NCBI RefSeq assembly: GCF_000372725.1
Contig: NW_005201058.1
Coordinates: forward strand, 1-35,653
Direction: 5' to 3'
Origin: Emiliania huxleyi CCMP1516
Taxonomy: Eukaryota; Haptophyta; Isochrysidales; Noelaerhabdaceae
DNA: 35,653 bases
In this document: positions 15,943-25,875 of the stretch, one piece after another
Layout of the letters: each line of letters starts with the position of its first letter
How positions within the stretch are numbered: the stretch's first letter is position 1
Position numbers and translations under genes: made by a program
The notes under the pieces: model-generated
Database searches by the model: none
Seen by the model: the letters and a program-made list of their open reading frames with translations, nothing else
Told to the model about the DNA's origin: nothing

Positions 15943-16590
15943 AGCTCGCTGGCGAGGACTACTGGGTCGACCCTGCCTCGCCAAGCGCGAGGTTGACGCG
16001 CAGCGCAACGCGCGCTCGCGGCTGAAGCAGTACAAGCGCAAGGAGCGGCCGCCTCTCACACAAAAACACAACCCCGGACCCGATACGCACAAGCACAGAC
16101 AGTCGAGAAGGGAGAGACAGCAATGACAGTCAGAAGTCAGCGCTGCGTCCCAGGAAGGCGAATGCGATGACGGCCTCTCACAAGACGCCGCGCGCGCGGC
16201 ATGACCGTCTCTCCCCGCCCTGACGCGCGTGCAGGAGTCGTCAAAGGCCGCTTTCAAGACGGCCAAGCTGCGGAGGGAGATTGCGGCGCGCCCTCTCCCT
16301 CTCCCTCCCCCTCCCCCTCCCCCTCTCCCTCCCCCTCCCACTCCCCCTCCCCCTCTCCCTCTCCCTCCCCCTCCCCCTCCCCCTCTCCCTACAGGACGGG
16401 CTGGCATGCCTAGTCCGCGACGCGCGTCCAGGACGTGTCCGAGACATGTCCCATCTAGGCGCCCTACAAGAACAACGTCATCTCGTACGTCGTCGCCGGC
16501 TTCGGCGCCGCCGCTCTGCTCTTCAACGTCTTCCCCAGGCTGCTCGAGCTGCCGGAGATTGCGGACGTCAAGTTCCCAGACGTCTTATAG
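15943..16590 (+). CDS. 3' part of a small protein with a C-terminal membrane segment (5' end lost in gap)
   Basis: Three exons join in one phase: about 15943-16042, 16235-16285 and 16459-16590 (stop TAG at 16588). They read a basic helix (AKREVDAQRNARSRLKQYK), a second charged stretch (ESSKAAFKTAKLRREIA), then one hydrophobic segment VISYVVAGFGAAALLFNVF near the C-terminus and a short acidic tail. The layout suggests a tail-anchored-type or small organelle membrane protein; I do not recognise the family. The intron 16286-16458 has a GC donor and a long CT-rich tract. The intron 16043-16234 would need a GA donor to keep frame, so that junction is uncertain. The N-terminus lies in or beyond the N gap. 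Confidence 0.55.
16291..16391 (+). repeat. CCCTCT/CCCTCC tract inside an intron
   Basis: About 100 bases of nearly pure C/T repeats, ending in CTACAG, which could act as an alternative 3' splice site before the ATCTAG used in the gene model. Confidence 0.9.
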
Positions 16591-16775
16591 CCGCCGTGAG
16601 GGCGGGCCGGAGTTGTGCGCGGGTCCGGAATACCTCGGTATTGAATACGCGGATGCGCCCGAGTGGCGCGGGAGGGGAGCCGCGCCCCCCCGAGTGTTTC
16701 GTTTTTGTGTGGTCGCTGGACGAGTGATATGACGGTCTATGGTCTGGTGCGGCGTGTGGATTTGAGGTTGTACGG

Positions 16776-17770
16776 ACCACTGGCTAGAGCCGTAGTCCGT
16801 AGAGCTGTTTAACGTTGGGAGCTGAACAGTGTTGCGAGTGTTAACAGTAACAACAGAACAACAGTGGGGCTCCCCAACAACAGTAGCTAACGTTAGGCCG
16901 GCTGAACTACAATAAGGAAGGCCTGGCAGTGACCCACGACGGCCTCCAGCGTCCAGTGCGGGTAATACCCGAAAATACCCGGGAGGAAAACCCAGGTATT
17001 TTCGGGTTTTACCCGCGGGGATTTTGCCATTTTCTGCTTGCTGGCCGCTGAACAACAGTAACAACAGTAACAAACAGTAGCAGCCTGGGCTAGGGTGAAC
17101 ACTTGAACAACGTTAAGGATTTCAGCCAACACTAGCGCAACTGTTAGGCCCAAAGTTATAGTTACGTGGCTGGGTTCACAGCGATTGTAGGAAAACGAAG
17201 GGACACTTGACGGTCGCCGCCTTCCGACTCGCGCCTCCGCCTCACTGGCACTATTGTAGCCCTGGCCGGTGCGCGTGTGAAGTTGAAGTTCCGGAGTAAA
17301 AATTCGAACGCGTTCTCTCACGGTGACCAAAAAATGTCCACCTCAGAGGCACCTCCGGAGGCAGGCCGCCGCACGCCGGCGACACAGCTCCAGCTGTCAA
17401 ACTGACCCGCAGCTCCTCTCAGAGCGGGAACTGTGACGAAAGTTGACTGAGGCGGTTGTCAGGAATCATCATACGGATCACATGGTGACTCTCTCATGAC
17501 GGGAGACCGCCCGACCACTCCTGGGTGGCACTGCCACCGGTGTCGCTCGACGTCCTGTCGACAGCGTGCCGACAGCGACACATACCATGTGGGACGCGTC
17601 GAGTATCGACCTCTACTGCTTACCCAGCCTTCGAGTGTATCCTGGCTGTGGTCCCACACCCACTGGTGTCCATCTCAGAGACCGCAGGAGGTCATGAGGG
17701 TCGATGGGAGTGCCAACCCCACAATGCCTAAAAACCCAGCCCAGTAATGTTAAACAGCTCTACCACTGGC
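16776..17770. mobile_element. candidate non-autonomous DNA transposon with terminal inverted repeats
   Basis: GTAGAGCTGTTTAACGTT at 16799-16816 is repeated in inverse, with one mismatch, at 17746-17763. The 9-nt sequence ACCACTGGC occurs as a direct repeat at 16776-16784 and 17762-17770, as expected for a target-site duplication (9 bp is typical of Mutator-like elements). No transposase is encoded. The left end carries about 14 extra bases before the inverted repeat, so the exact boundary is uncertain. The interior has AACAACAGTAACAACAG runs and a strong hairpin, and its GC content is lower than its surroundings. Confidence 0.5.
16962..17012. repeat. 18-bp stem-loop
   Basis: 16962-16979 and 16995-17012 are inverted repeats matching at 17 of 18 positions with a 15-base loop. 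It lies inside the candidate transposon. Confidence 0.85.
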
Positions 17771-17933
17771 ATGACGTGATTGTGATGAATATCCGCGCCG
17801 CGGGTGGCACCACAAAAACATGAACACACAGCGACGAGCGACGGTCCCAGCGAGGTGAAGGGCGAGACGATCGGTCGATCGGAGGGGTCCCGTACCAAGC
17901 ATGCGGAATCGACCCTATCCCAGCGCTCAGTGA

Positions 17934-20123
17934 TCAGACAGGGCGCGGGGCGAGCCACATCATCACTGGCTCGCGGCAATAAGGGCACTCTCGCATCAGC
18001 TCGGAGCATGGACCGCAGACGCACAAGTGGCTGCACGGCACCGCGAGGTGAGACTTCGGCCGCTCGAAGCATATGATGCACGACGTCTCTCCCCCCATGG
18101 TGGACTCGGGGGCAGCCTGTCGCCCTGTGTCGAGGCCGGCGTCGGCTAGTGAGACGGCAGCAGACGGCTCGGTGACTGGCAGATGCTGCTCCGCCGCCTC
18201 TCTCGCCTCTGGCCCGATCAAGCGCTCGATGGCGCCGACTCGCTCCTCGAGGCTGCCCTCGGTCGCCGCGCCGAGGCTCGCCTCCAGCCGCTCGACACGC
18301 TGCGGCAAGTCCCCGCCGCCGCCGGTCGACTCGCTGCTCACCGCCTCCTCGCACCGCGACACCCGACGCGCCAGCGCCTCCTCCGCATCCACCTCGGACC
18401 GGCGCAGCGCCTCTGCCAGCTCCGCATCCTCGCGCAGCGCCGCCCGCTCTGCCGCACCCGCTAGCTCTGCCGCCTCTCGCTCCGCCCGCCTCGCCGCCTC
18501 CTGCTCAGCAGCCAGCTGCGCCGCCCTCTCCTCCTGTGCGCGAAGCTCTGCCGCAGCCTTCGCCCTCCGCTCCTCCTCGAGCGTGCAGGCAGACGGCGCC
18601 TTCTTGGCCTTATTGTTCTTCGCCTTGGCCTCCTTCTTGGCCGCCGTCGCCTCCGCCGCCTTTGCGCGCCGCCTCGCCTTCTCCTCCTCCGCCCTCCTGT
18701 CCGCAGCCTCCTTGTCGCGCCGCGCCGCCTCTGCCTGAGCGGCTTTGCGCGCCGCCGCGGCCGCCCGCTGCTCCTCTCGCAGCGCCTCCTCAGCCGCTCG
18801 CCTCTCCGCCTGCCTCGCCCGCAGCGTCTCCTCTGCTGCCGCGCGCTCAGCGGCCAGCTTCGCCTCCGCCTCCGCTGCAATGGCTCGCCGCTGCTCCTCC
18901 AGCGCCGCCGCATCCGCCGCCCGGCGCGCCTCGTCCGCCGCTCGCTCTGCCTCGCGCTGTCGTGCCGCCTGCTCGCGCTCTCGCGCCGCCGCCGCCGCCT
19001 CCCGCTCGCGCTGCTCGCGCCGCCCCTTGGCCTCGAGCGCCTTCTCGGCCGCCTTCTCGGCCGCCTCCGCCTCCCTCAGCGCCGCTGCGTGCTCTGTGAG
19101 AGCGCGCACGCACCCGGCGTGGTCCGTTCCAGGAGCACTGGCGGCGTCGGCACTAGCTAGCACCTTGGCCGCCTCCTCCTTGGCGATCTGCAGCGCGGAC
19201 CTGCCGTCTGCAGCGCGAGCCTTTGCATCCGCGCCCGCCCGAAGCAGGCGGAGCACGACGGCGGGGCAGCCGCTGTAGGCGGCGACCACCAGCGCGGTGT
19301 AGCCTTTGCTGTCCTGCAGGTCGATCTCCGCGCCGCACTGAATCAGCAGCTTGACCACTCGCTCGTGGCCGCCGATGGCGGCGAGCATCAGCGCGGTGTC
19401 GCCGTCGCTGTCCTGCTTGTTGACCTCAGCGCCGTGCTGCAGCAGCAGCTCGACCACCCGCTCGTGGCCATGCTGGGCGGCGTACATCAGCGCGGTGGCG
19501 CCGTTGCTGTCCTGCTTGTTGACCTCAGCGCCGTGCTGCAGCAGCAGCTCGACCACCCGCTCGTGGCCGTTCTCGGCGGCGCTCATCAGCGCGGTGGCGC
19601 CGTTGCTGTCCTTCAGGTTGATCTCCGTCCCGCGCCGCAGCAGCAAGTCGACCACCCGCTCGTGGCCTTCCTGGGCGGCGAGCATCAGCGCGGTGAAGCC
19701 GCCGCTGTCCTGCAGGTTGACCTCAGCGCCGTGCCGTATCAGCAAGTCGACCACTCGCTCGTGGCCGTTGGTGGCGGCGAGCACCAGCGCGGTGTCGCCA
19801 TTGCCGTTCTGCTTGTTTATCGCCGCGCCGCGCTGAAGCAGCAGCACGACGACCCGCTCGTGGCCTTGGTCTGCGGCGGCCATCAGCGCGGTGTCGCCGT
19901 CGCTGTCCTGCAGGTTGACCTCTGCCCCGCCCCGCAGCAACATCTCGACCACCCGCTCGTGGCCATTGTTGGCGGCGGCCATCAGCAACGTGATGCCGCT
20001 CACGCCGTCTCTCTCGCACGTCGCGTCGGCCCGCCCGCCACCGTCGAGCCACGCCAGCACCGCCTCTTCATCGCCTCGCTTAGCCGCTAGCACGGCCGCG
20101 TCGGAACAGCTGAGGAATCCCAT
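17934..20123 (-). CDS. ankyrin repeat / coiled-coil / RING finger protein (probable E3 ubiquitin ligase)
   Basis: Single open frame of 729 aa from ATG at 20123 to a stop at 17934. Residues about 10-330 form roughly nine 33-residue ankyrin repeats of the type DGDTALMLAAxxGHERVVxLLLxxGAEVN. Residues about 345-640 are a highly charged Ala/Glu/Arg/Lys helix, predicted coiled coil. The last 51 residues are a C3HC4 RING finger (TSCIICFE...PCSHLCVCGPC...CPYCREP) with all ligands visible. Ankyrin repeats would bind a substrate and the RING would recruit an E2 enzyme. The repeats are very similar in DNA, so copy number may vary between strains. No intron is needed. It is unlinked in function to its neighbours as far as I can see. 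Confidence 0.92.
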   Translation of the reverse strand: MGFLSCSDAAVLAAKRGDEEAVLAWLDGGGRADATCERDGVSGITLLMAAANNGHERVVEMLLRGGAEVNLQDSDGDTALMAAADQGHERVVVLLLQRGAAINKQNGNGDTALVLAATNGHERVVDLLIRHGAEVNLQDSGGFTALMLAAQEGHERVVDLLLRRGTEINLKDSNGATALMSAAENGHERVVELLLQHGAEVNKQDSNGATALMYAAQHGHERVVELLLQHGAEVNKQDSDGDTALMLAAIGGHERVVKLLIQCGAEIDLQDSKGYTALVVAAYSGCPAVVLRLLRAGADAKARAADGRSALQIAKEEAAKVLASADAASAPGTDHAGCVRALTEHAAALREAEAAEKAAEKALEAKGRREQREREAAAAAREREQAARQREAERAADEARRAADAAALEEQRRAIAAEAEAKLAAERAAAEETLRARQAERRAAEEALREEQRAAAAARKAAQAEAARRDKEAADRRAEEEKARRRAKAAEATAAKKEAKAKNNKAKKAPSACTLEEERRAKAAAELRAQEERAAQLAAEQEAARRAEREAAELAGAAERAALREDAELAEALRRSEVDAEEALARRVSRCEEAVSSESTGGGGDLPQRVERLEASLGAATEGSLEERVGAIERLIGPEAREAAEQHLPVTEPSAAVSLADAGLDTGRQAAPESTMGGETSCIICFERPKSHLAVPCSHLCVCGPCSELMRECPYCREPVMMWLAPRPV

Positions 20124-20444
20124 GCCAACAAAACAAAAAAACTTGAGAGCAGGACGCCGGGTTTGTCTTGTATGTGCATGTCGGGCCTGGGTGTGTGTGA
20201 GGGGCAGAGGGGCGGGAGCGTGCGGGGCAGAGGCCCAACGTCGGGCGGCTTGTCGGGGTCCAGAGCATTCGAGGGGGGAACGAGGAGGGGGGAATGGGCG
20301 GTCGGCGATGGAGTATGATGCAACCGGGCGTACGGGGTAGCCGTCACTTTCCTGCCTCACAAGGGCAGGGCTGTCCCGGAAAGTGAGAGACGCCGGGCAG
20401 CGTGGCGCATTACTGAACCCTCCCATACGTGTTTGGGGTTCCTC
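20124..20444. other. upstream region of the ankyrin-RING gene
   Basis: It contains an A-run next to the start codon (20139-20150) and GC-rich unique sequence. The frame stays open upstream of the ATG but has no protein-like features. No gene seen. Confidence 0.5.
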
Positions 20445-20910
20445 CTTTGCTGTCCCATCCCCTCATCTCTTTCCCGCCTGGGCGGGGCGGTGGGCGGGCG
20501 CGCGGTGCGGTGTGGCGTGTGCGTGTGTGCGACTGCAACGAAGGACCGCTCGCAGAGGACCATTGGGTTTGTACTATTAACAACGAAGGCGCTCTCAAAA
20601 AAAAAAACTTTTTAACTCGCCCGCTCTGGATGTGAGGTTGCCGACTGCACTCCAAGTGCTCCAAGTGCTCCCCTGAGCGTGCCAACTGGAAGAGAATTTG
20701 TTTTTCTGGGTCAACGACGTGAGTGTGTGCGTGTCATGTGGCTACAGCAAGTTCCCATCTTTTTGAGAGCGCCTTCGTTGTTAATAATAATACAGACGGA
20801 TAGACACTTGTTGCAGCCACACGACATGCTCACCCCCGCACCGCACCGCACCCCGCACCCGCGCCCCCCCCGCCTCGCCTGGGTTGGAAGAGGATGGGAA
20901 GATGGAACAG
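20445..20910. mobile_element. fold-back element (long imperfect inverted repeat)
   Basis: 20576-20601 and 20760-20785 are perfect 26-base inverted repeats (core GAAGGCGCTCTCAAAAA and its complement). Weaker inverted similarity continues outward to about 20450 and 20905, including GC-rich GTGCGGTG-type runs and CTGCAACAA/CTGCAACGA boxes. There are no coding frames except short mirrored ones. It fits a fold-back or MITE-like element. Confidence 0.6.
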
Positions 20911-20969
20911 CCCGAGGAAACGAGCGTCTTTTCCTTTCTCGCACAACCCGACGTGGACGCGGACAACAT

Positions 20970-21360
20970 TGGCAAGGACGGCACGCACTTTGCGGAGACG
21001 TCAAGGACAAGGTCGTCTGTCCTCTCAGCAGCAGCGGGGAGCACGGTCGGAAGGGCGCTTTTGTCGCTTTCGGCAACACTGAATCATTCTACCGGAACAT
21101 GGTCATGGGGCATGGGCCCTACTGCGAGGAGGGGGAGGGGGGGAGGGGGGGGGGGGAGAGGGGGGGGGGGAGGGGTACGGGGGGGGGGGCGGCATGGAGG
21201 GGGAAAGGAAAAGCAAGGGCGAAAGAGGGCAAGGGACCGGGCGCTGGCATACCAGGGGGGGCAGGGTGGTGGGCGGCGACCGCCGCATACCGTCCTACGG
21301 CGGGGACTATCGCTACGCCAGGGAAGACAAGGACGTTGACGTGCAGCTGCTGCTGACCTG
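20970..21360 (+). pseudogene. possible exons of an unrecognised gene, split by a G-run
   Basis: About 20994-21127 reads GDVKDKVVCPLSSSGEH and AFVAFGNTESFYRNMVMGHG in one frame, with amino-acid composition like a real protein and unlike the surroundings. A second stretch, about 21267-21363, reads RIPSYGGDYRYAREDKD then VDVQLLLTC. Between them lie about 60 bases of almost pure G. No start or clear splice sites could be fixed. It could be two exons of a gene or a relic. I do not recognise the family. Confidence 0.35.
21128..21200. repeat. poly-G tract
   Basis: Runs of up to 13 G interrupted by single A, T or C. This is low complexity and prone to sequencing error. Confidence 0.95.
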
Positions 21361-21699
21361 TTCGAGTCGTTCGGCGGGTTCGGGAGGGGGGGTCCGTGAG
21401 ATCCTCCGGAAGGCGAGTAATGGAGAAGTCTGTCCGCGCCTAAGGATTCTGCCTTTCCTATTCTGCTCTACTACACAAGGATTCTTGCTATTCTACCTCT
21501 CACTAGATTCCCCTTCCCAGGTTCCTCTTCTGCTCAGATATTCTGATTCTCTCCCCAGACTCTCCCATCTTGGCCCCGCTTTCAGCTTCCTGATTCTCCA
21601 TTCTCGTTTCCTCCGCTTCCTTTCCGATTCTCTAGGGCAGCCAGAGCCAATTCCTGATTCTGCTCCCCCCTCCCGATTCTCCTGTCTCTCTTCCTATTC

Positions 21700-21856
21700 T
21701 TGATGCTCCATTTGATTCCTGATTCCCGATTCCTGATTTGTCGGATCGCCCACATTTTGACCGGGATTCTGATTCCTGATTCCTGATTCCTGATTCCAAC
21801 ATTTTGACCGGGATTCTGATTCCTGATTCCTGATTCCTGATTCCTGATTCCTCGGA
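21700..21856. repeat. 8-nt satellite (GATTCCTG)n
   Basis: Tandem GATTCCTG units, plus a larger unit of about 48 bases starting ACATTTTGACCGGGATTC repeated at 21751 and 21799. Related GATTC-containing words extend back to about 21440. Inverse GAATC words recur at 22850-23200. Confidence 0.9.
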
Positions 21857-22063
21857 GTTACGCATTTCGGCGGGATCCTATGTTGGCCTGACTCTCCGAA
21901 CTCCTGAGCCGATATTGCGTGTGCGCGGGGCTTCACACAGCTCACTCAAACTTCGCCCGCGGCAGCATGCTCAGGGCCTCAGGCGCGGGTCTCTCTGGCG
22001 CTCCAGCCTCACGTCAGCGCACTCAGCGCTTCAAAGCCTCGGTCCGGCGTCCGCAAAGGCGCA

Positions 22064-22200
22064 GTGTGTGGTGCGGGCTCTGCCCGCCCCCCCGAGGAGA
22101 GGGGGGGGGGCGCTCCCGCGCGGGGGGGAGCCGAGCGAAGCTCGGCTCGGGTTCAAACTAACCCTCCCCCCCTTTTCCCTTTTTCTAAAACTGCTCGCCG
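22064..22200. repeat. G/C-tract cluster with 9-bp hairpin
   Basis: Alternating C- and G-runs, followed by a perfect 9-bp stem with GAA loop at 22128-22148 (GAGCCGAGC / GCTCGGCTC) and a CT-rich tail. It resembles the G/C palindromes at the right end of the window. No gene. Confidence 0.8.
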
Positions 22201-23260
22201 CGAGCGGCTCGCTTCTAAAACGAGCTCGCCGCGGCTGTCGCCGCGTCTCGCCTGTCTAGGCGTCGTGATGCGTGTGTGCTTTTGAGCTGGGCGTATAAGA
22301 AGAAGAAATTGAAGCACTCCTCCCATTGACTTAGTACGAGCACCGAGACACGAGACAGCAGCCTACCCGTTCTACACCCACACCGCCGCGGAGCTGCCTA
22401 GCTGGCGGGTGCATTCACAGCGAGCCCGCGGGCTTGGAGACCCAATCAGACAGCACTCCCCACAGCAAAAGAGCAGACGTGCCGCTGTGAGCATCGCTGA
22501 GCAGCACCAACACCGCTTGCGGGGTCGCCGCAGGCCGGCGCCAAGCTGCATCTGACGCCGGCATGCCGTTCAAACCCCGGCACCAAGCGCCCGCGGGAAT
22601 GGGAGACCGCCTGCCCAGAATTAAGATCGGCCGCGCACTGCTCTGGCTCCACCATGCCACCGCCCATGAGATCTCTGACGCACGTGTGATGAGCCGCCGT
22701 TCAAAAGTGACTGTACTGTGCGGAGCGCGGAGCGCACTTCGATGGCAAAGTGGGTGGCGCGGAGGATACGGCGCGTACACATGAGCGTGATTGGTTGAGT
22801 GAGCATGCCCAGATGGCCGGCCGGCCGGGCTACCGCCCCTCGACGGGCAAAAACAGGAATCAGGAAACGAGAGTCCGGCCGGTTGCCAAGAAATCAGCGG
22901 GAAAAGCGGAAAATTCCCTCTCCAAGTGCTCCTTTCCGGCATCCGGAGGCAGAAACCGCAACCGCGCGACAGAATCTGATAAGGCGAGAATCGGACGGAC
23001 AGAATCAGATCGATTAGGCAGAAACGGAAGCTGGGTGAGGAATCCTGCCCGGAGGCTGAGTGCGTGGAAAGGGGACGGGCAGAATCAGATCGAGTAGGCA
23101 GAACCGGAAAAGGAGAGTGAGAATCAGAAGAAACGGACACGAATCCCTCTCGAGCCTCCGCATACAGAATCCTGTCTTGGGTGGCAGAATCGCTAGTGCA
23201 GAATCCTCAGGCGTGGACAGGGTTCTCCAAGACTGCGGAAGGCGGCGAACGTGCTACAGA
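22201..23260. other. repeat-derived region without a supported gene
   Basis: Between the G/C cluster and the gene relic at 23265. The longest minus-strand frame (22415-23140) starts at a non-ATG codon and contains GAATC-repeat translation. The sequence CAGAATCAGATCGA(T/G)TAGGCAG occurs twice (about 22999 and 23082). I see no domain. Confidence 0.5.
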
Positions 23261-23451
23261 ACAAGCTGACGCGGGCCCAGTACCTCGATGAGGTGACTTG
23301 GACCACTAAGAATTGGTTGGGGCTGCAGAAGCAGCGTATCTCAGTCGTTCTTCACACACACGGCCGGAGCAGGTTGTGAATGAGCTTGCCTGTGGCGGGG
23401 GTGGGCGGGTGCACGGAGCTAAGTGCCTCGCCACCCTCGCAGGAGTCGCTT
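23238..23451 (+). pseudogene. decayed copy of an unknown conserved C-terminus (LDEVTWTTKNWLGLQKQR)
   Basis: One frame reads LRKAANVLQNKLTRAQY then LDEVTWTTKNWLGLQKQR and SVVLHT before a stop at about 23380. A shifted frame resumes NELACGGGGRVHGAKC and ends LAGVA-stop at 23451. The same protein ends the intact copy at 30793. The frame break makes this copy a likely pseudogene unless an intron removes it. Family unknown. Confidence 0.5.
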
Positions 23452-23786
23452 AGGCGGCTCCCGTGGTGCACCTGTGTTAGTGCCAGTGCGCGCCAGTCCC
23501 GTGCCCCTTCGTGTAAAATTCCTTTCTCCGACAGCGCAGCGCACGGGCCACGCCACGCAAAGCCGACCCTCAGTCTGCCCGAGAGGCTGTCTGCGGAAGG
23601 CCTGGCAAGCGCGCACTCGCATCCTCCGCGGCCATGCCCTCCGCCGGGGCGAGCAACACAAGAGTGGAGGCGATACTTTGGTGTTGGACGGCATCAATGG
23701 CGGATACACGTGCATATGGGCGGCCTCGGCGAGGACAGCGACGGCCGACCCCGTTGAGCAATAAAATACCGGGGGAGGCCTGCGCG

Positions 23787-24282
23787 ATGGATCGCATCGC
23801 AACGGGCGAGTCGCTCTCCTCGCTGCGCAAGCGTCTGGCGCACAAGCACGAGCTCACCGAGGAGCGTCCGCGCGCCTCTTGCTGCGCCGGGCGCACGCGC
23901 TCAGCCCGCCGCCGGTTGCTCGTAGGCGACTCGCCGCGACGCGAGCAAGGTCAAGGCCCAGATTAGCGGGTTGCGCGCGATGCAGAAGTCCGCCGACGAG
24001 GCTGCGAAGGCCGACTTCATGCGGGACATCGCGAGCATCCGGCGCCAGACCGACGAGGCGCGCATTCAGCTCGAGGAGAGGCGCAGAAAGGCCGACGAGA
24101 AGGAGGCGTCGCTGGCAGAGGTGCGCGCGCAGCTGGACGAGCTGCAGGCGCGGAAGCGGGAGAAGATGCGCGAGGCGAGGGAGCAGAGAGAAGCGCGCCT
24201 GGTCCCTCTCCGGGGTGAAAACGAGCGATTGTACAACAAACTGATGGCTGCGGAGAAGGATCAGTATAATACGCACACATGA
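23787..24282 (+). CDS. small coiled-coil protein
   Basis: Two exons, 23787-23873 and 23926-24282, joined in phase by a 52-nt GC-AG intron, give 147 aa. The start MDRIATGESLSSLRKRL is the first ATG after upstream stops. Almost the whole protein is a charged alpha-helix with heptad-like spacing (SADEAAKADFMRDIASIRRQ, EERRRKADEKEASLAEVRAQ), as in cytoskeletal or flagellar coiled-coil proteins. There is no signal peptide or membrane segment. It is convergent with another coiled-coil gene at 24666. Function unknown. Confidence 0.65.
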
Positions 24283-24665
24283 GGGATATGCTCTTCAATC
24301 GTACTGTTAAATCTACGTTCGTGCTTCCACGTCGACCATCACTCATCACGACTTGGGCCTCAGCCCGTGTGAGATCCTGCTGCTGCTCGCTGAAACTCAC
24401 TCCTCTCTGTCCTCGCACATATCGCTTAGATCGGTCCACCGCTTGTCCGCTTTCCCGCCCCGCGCTTTTTCGTCGACCTCGAGGCGGCTCTGCCGCTATC
24501 GAGTATCGTTGCGCGCGCACTCTCCGCACTGCGTCGCTATTCCTTGGGACACACCATCGACTCACAAAGCAATCAGTCTTTGGCACGCACGCCTCCCCGC
24601 GGCTTGCGGCCTCTGCGGGGGAGCGTTGCCGTTTGGCGCGCGCAGCCAGCGTCCGCTTGCGCGCC
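24283..24665. other. spacer between convergent coiled-coil genes
   Basis: Stops of the two flanking genes face each other across 383 bases. The open frames through it have no domain or codon signal. Probably 3' UTRs. Confidence 0.5.
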
Positions 24666-25570
24666 CTAAGACACCAAGCCCATGTGCGCAGGCGTTTGCC
24701 CGGTCAGTCCGTCGAGCCCCATCGCCAGCGCCGCGTTTGCCTGCCTCAGCCTGTCCTCGAGCGCCTTGTGGCGCGCCGCGTGGGCCGCGTCCGAGTCAGA
24801 GATACCGGCGATGAGCTTCGAGAGCTGCGCCTTGTGCTTAGCGATGAGCTCCTCCTGCTTGGCATTGGCCTCCTTCGTTAGCTCCTGTCAGGGGCGAGGC
24901 CCTACCGTCATGGGTGCGCCACGCTTCGCAGTGGCTCAGAGGCGCGGCTCTCACCTCGCGCGTCACGTTGACCGCCACCTCGACCGCCTGCTCCACCTCA
25001 GCGCCAGCCCGCGTGGCCACTTCGAGCTGTGCGCTCGCCACCGTCTTTGCGAGCTCCGCCTGGTGCACGAGCCGCAGCCGCGCCTCCGTCTCCGCCATCG
25101 CCTCTGCCTGAGCGGTATGCGCCTCTTCCTCCGCTTGCCGCAGCCGCGCCACGGCGTCCTCCTCCGCCTGCCGGAGCTTGGCCGCCGAGAGGTCGACAGA
25201 CGCGGCGTGCTGCTCCCGGAGCCGCTCCATCTGCTCCTCCAGCTCGGCCCTCTCCTTCTCCCGCTCCTTCTCGAGCACCGCAAAGGCGGCGTCGTGCTGG
25301 CCCTGCTGCTGTCGCAACGCCGCCTCGTGGGCCTCCCTCGCCTCCTGCAGCGCCTGCTCGAGCTTGCGGGCGGTCGCCTGGAGCGCCTCTGCCGTGGCGC
25401 TGTGCTGTTCTTTGAGCGATCGGACCTCCTCCTCGCGGTCGGCCGCCTGCTGTGCCCGCTCCACCTCGAGCGCATTGATGGTCGACAGGTGCCGCTCGTT
25501 CTGCCTCTGCTCCTTCTCGCTCCACACCGAGCGCCATCGGTCCAGACCGGCGTGCCCAATGAGGGGTGGC
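24666..25570 (-). CDS. coiled-coil protein (5' exon not identified)
   Basis: Exons 25570-24955 and 24884-24666 join through a textbook GT-AG intron (GAG|GTGAGA ... GACAG). The 277 residues visible are nearly all coiled coil: NERHLSTINALEVERAQQAA, REEEVRSLKEQHSATAEALQ, EREKERAELEEQMERLREQH and so on, ending TPAHMGLVS. The frame begins at a clear acceptor (TTGTGCAG at 25571) with one base of a split codon, so at least one upstream exon exists, but no ATG could be linked. It is divergent from the methyltransferase gene at 25876, about 300 bases away. It is probably a structural or cytoskeletal protein. Confidence 0.75.
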
Positions 25571-25875
25571 CTGCACAAGGTCTGAGCCGCGAGCGCTCGG
25601 CGCCAAGTGCAGTGTCACGCTCGTGCTCGCGCGTGACAAACCGGGGATATGAAATGAACTCGGGGGCACGGGACGCGGCACAAACGGGGCACAAACGCCA
25701 GGCTACAAAGACGGGGAGAACCGGGGAACCCTCGTTTCCTAGTCACTCGGTCCCCCAACGGAAGAGGCCTCTCTCCTATTGGAACTGGCCAACATCAGAT
25801 TTGCCGCGTGCGTCCCTTTTTGAGCCACAAAGCTATTTTCTTTTGGGTCCTGTGGGCACCCTACCGGAGTGGGCA
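25571..25875. promoter_or_regulatory. short divergent promoter region
   Basis: About 300 bases between the minus-strand coiled-coil gene and the plus-strand methyltransferase. It probably holds both promoters and the unplaced first exon of the coiled-coil gene. I see no recognisable promoter motif. Confidence 0.4.

Noticed and set aside
22128..22148. Hairpin followed by a CT-rich tail as a bacterial-type terminator
   Set aside because: No gene ends nearby and all gene structures here are eukaryotic.
22415..23140. 241-residue minus-strand frame
   Set aside because: Non-ATG start, and part of it is translated GAATC repeats; no domain or splice context.
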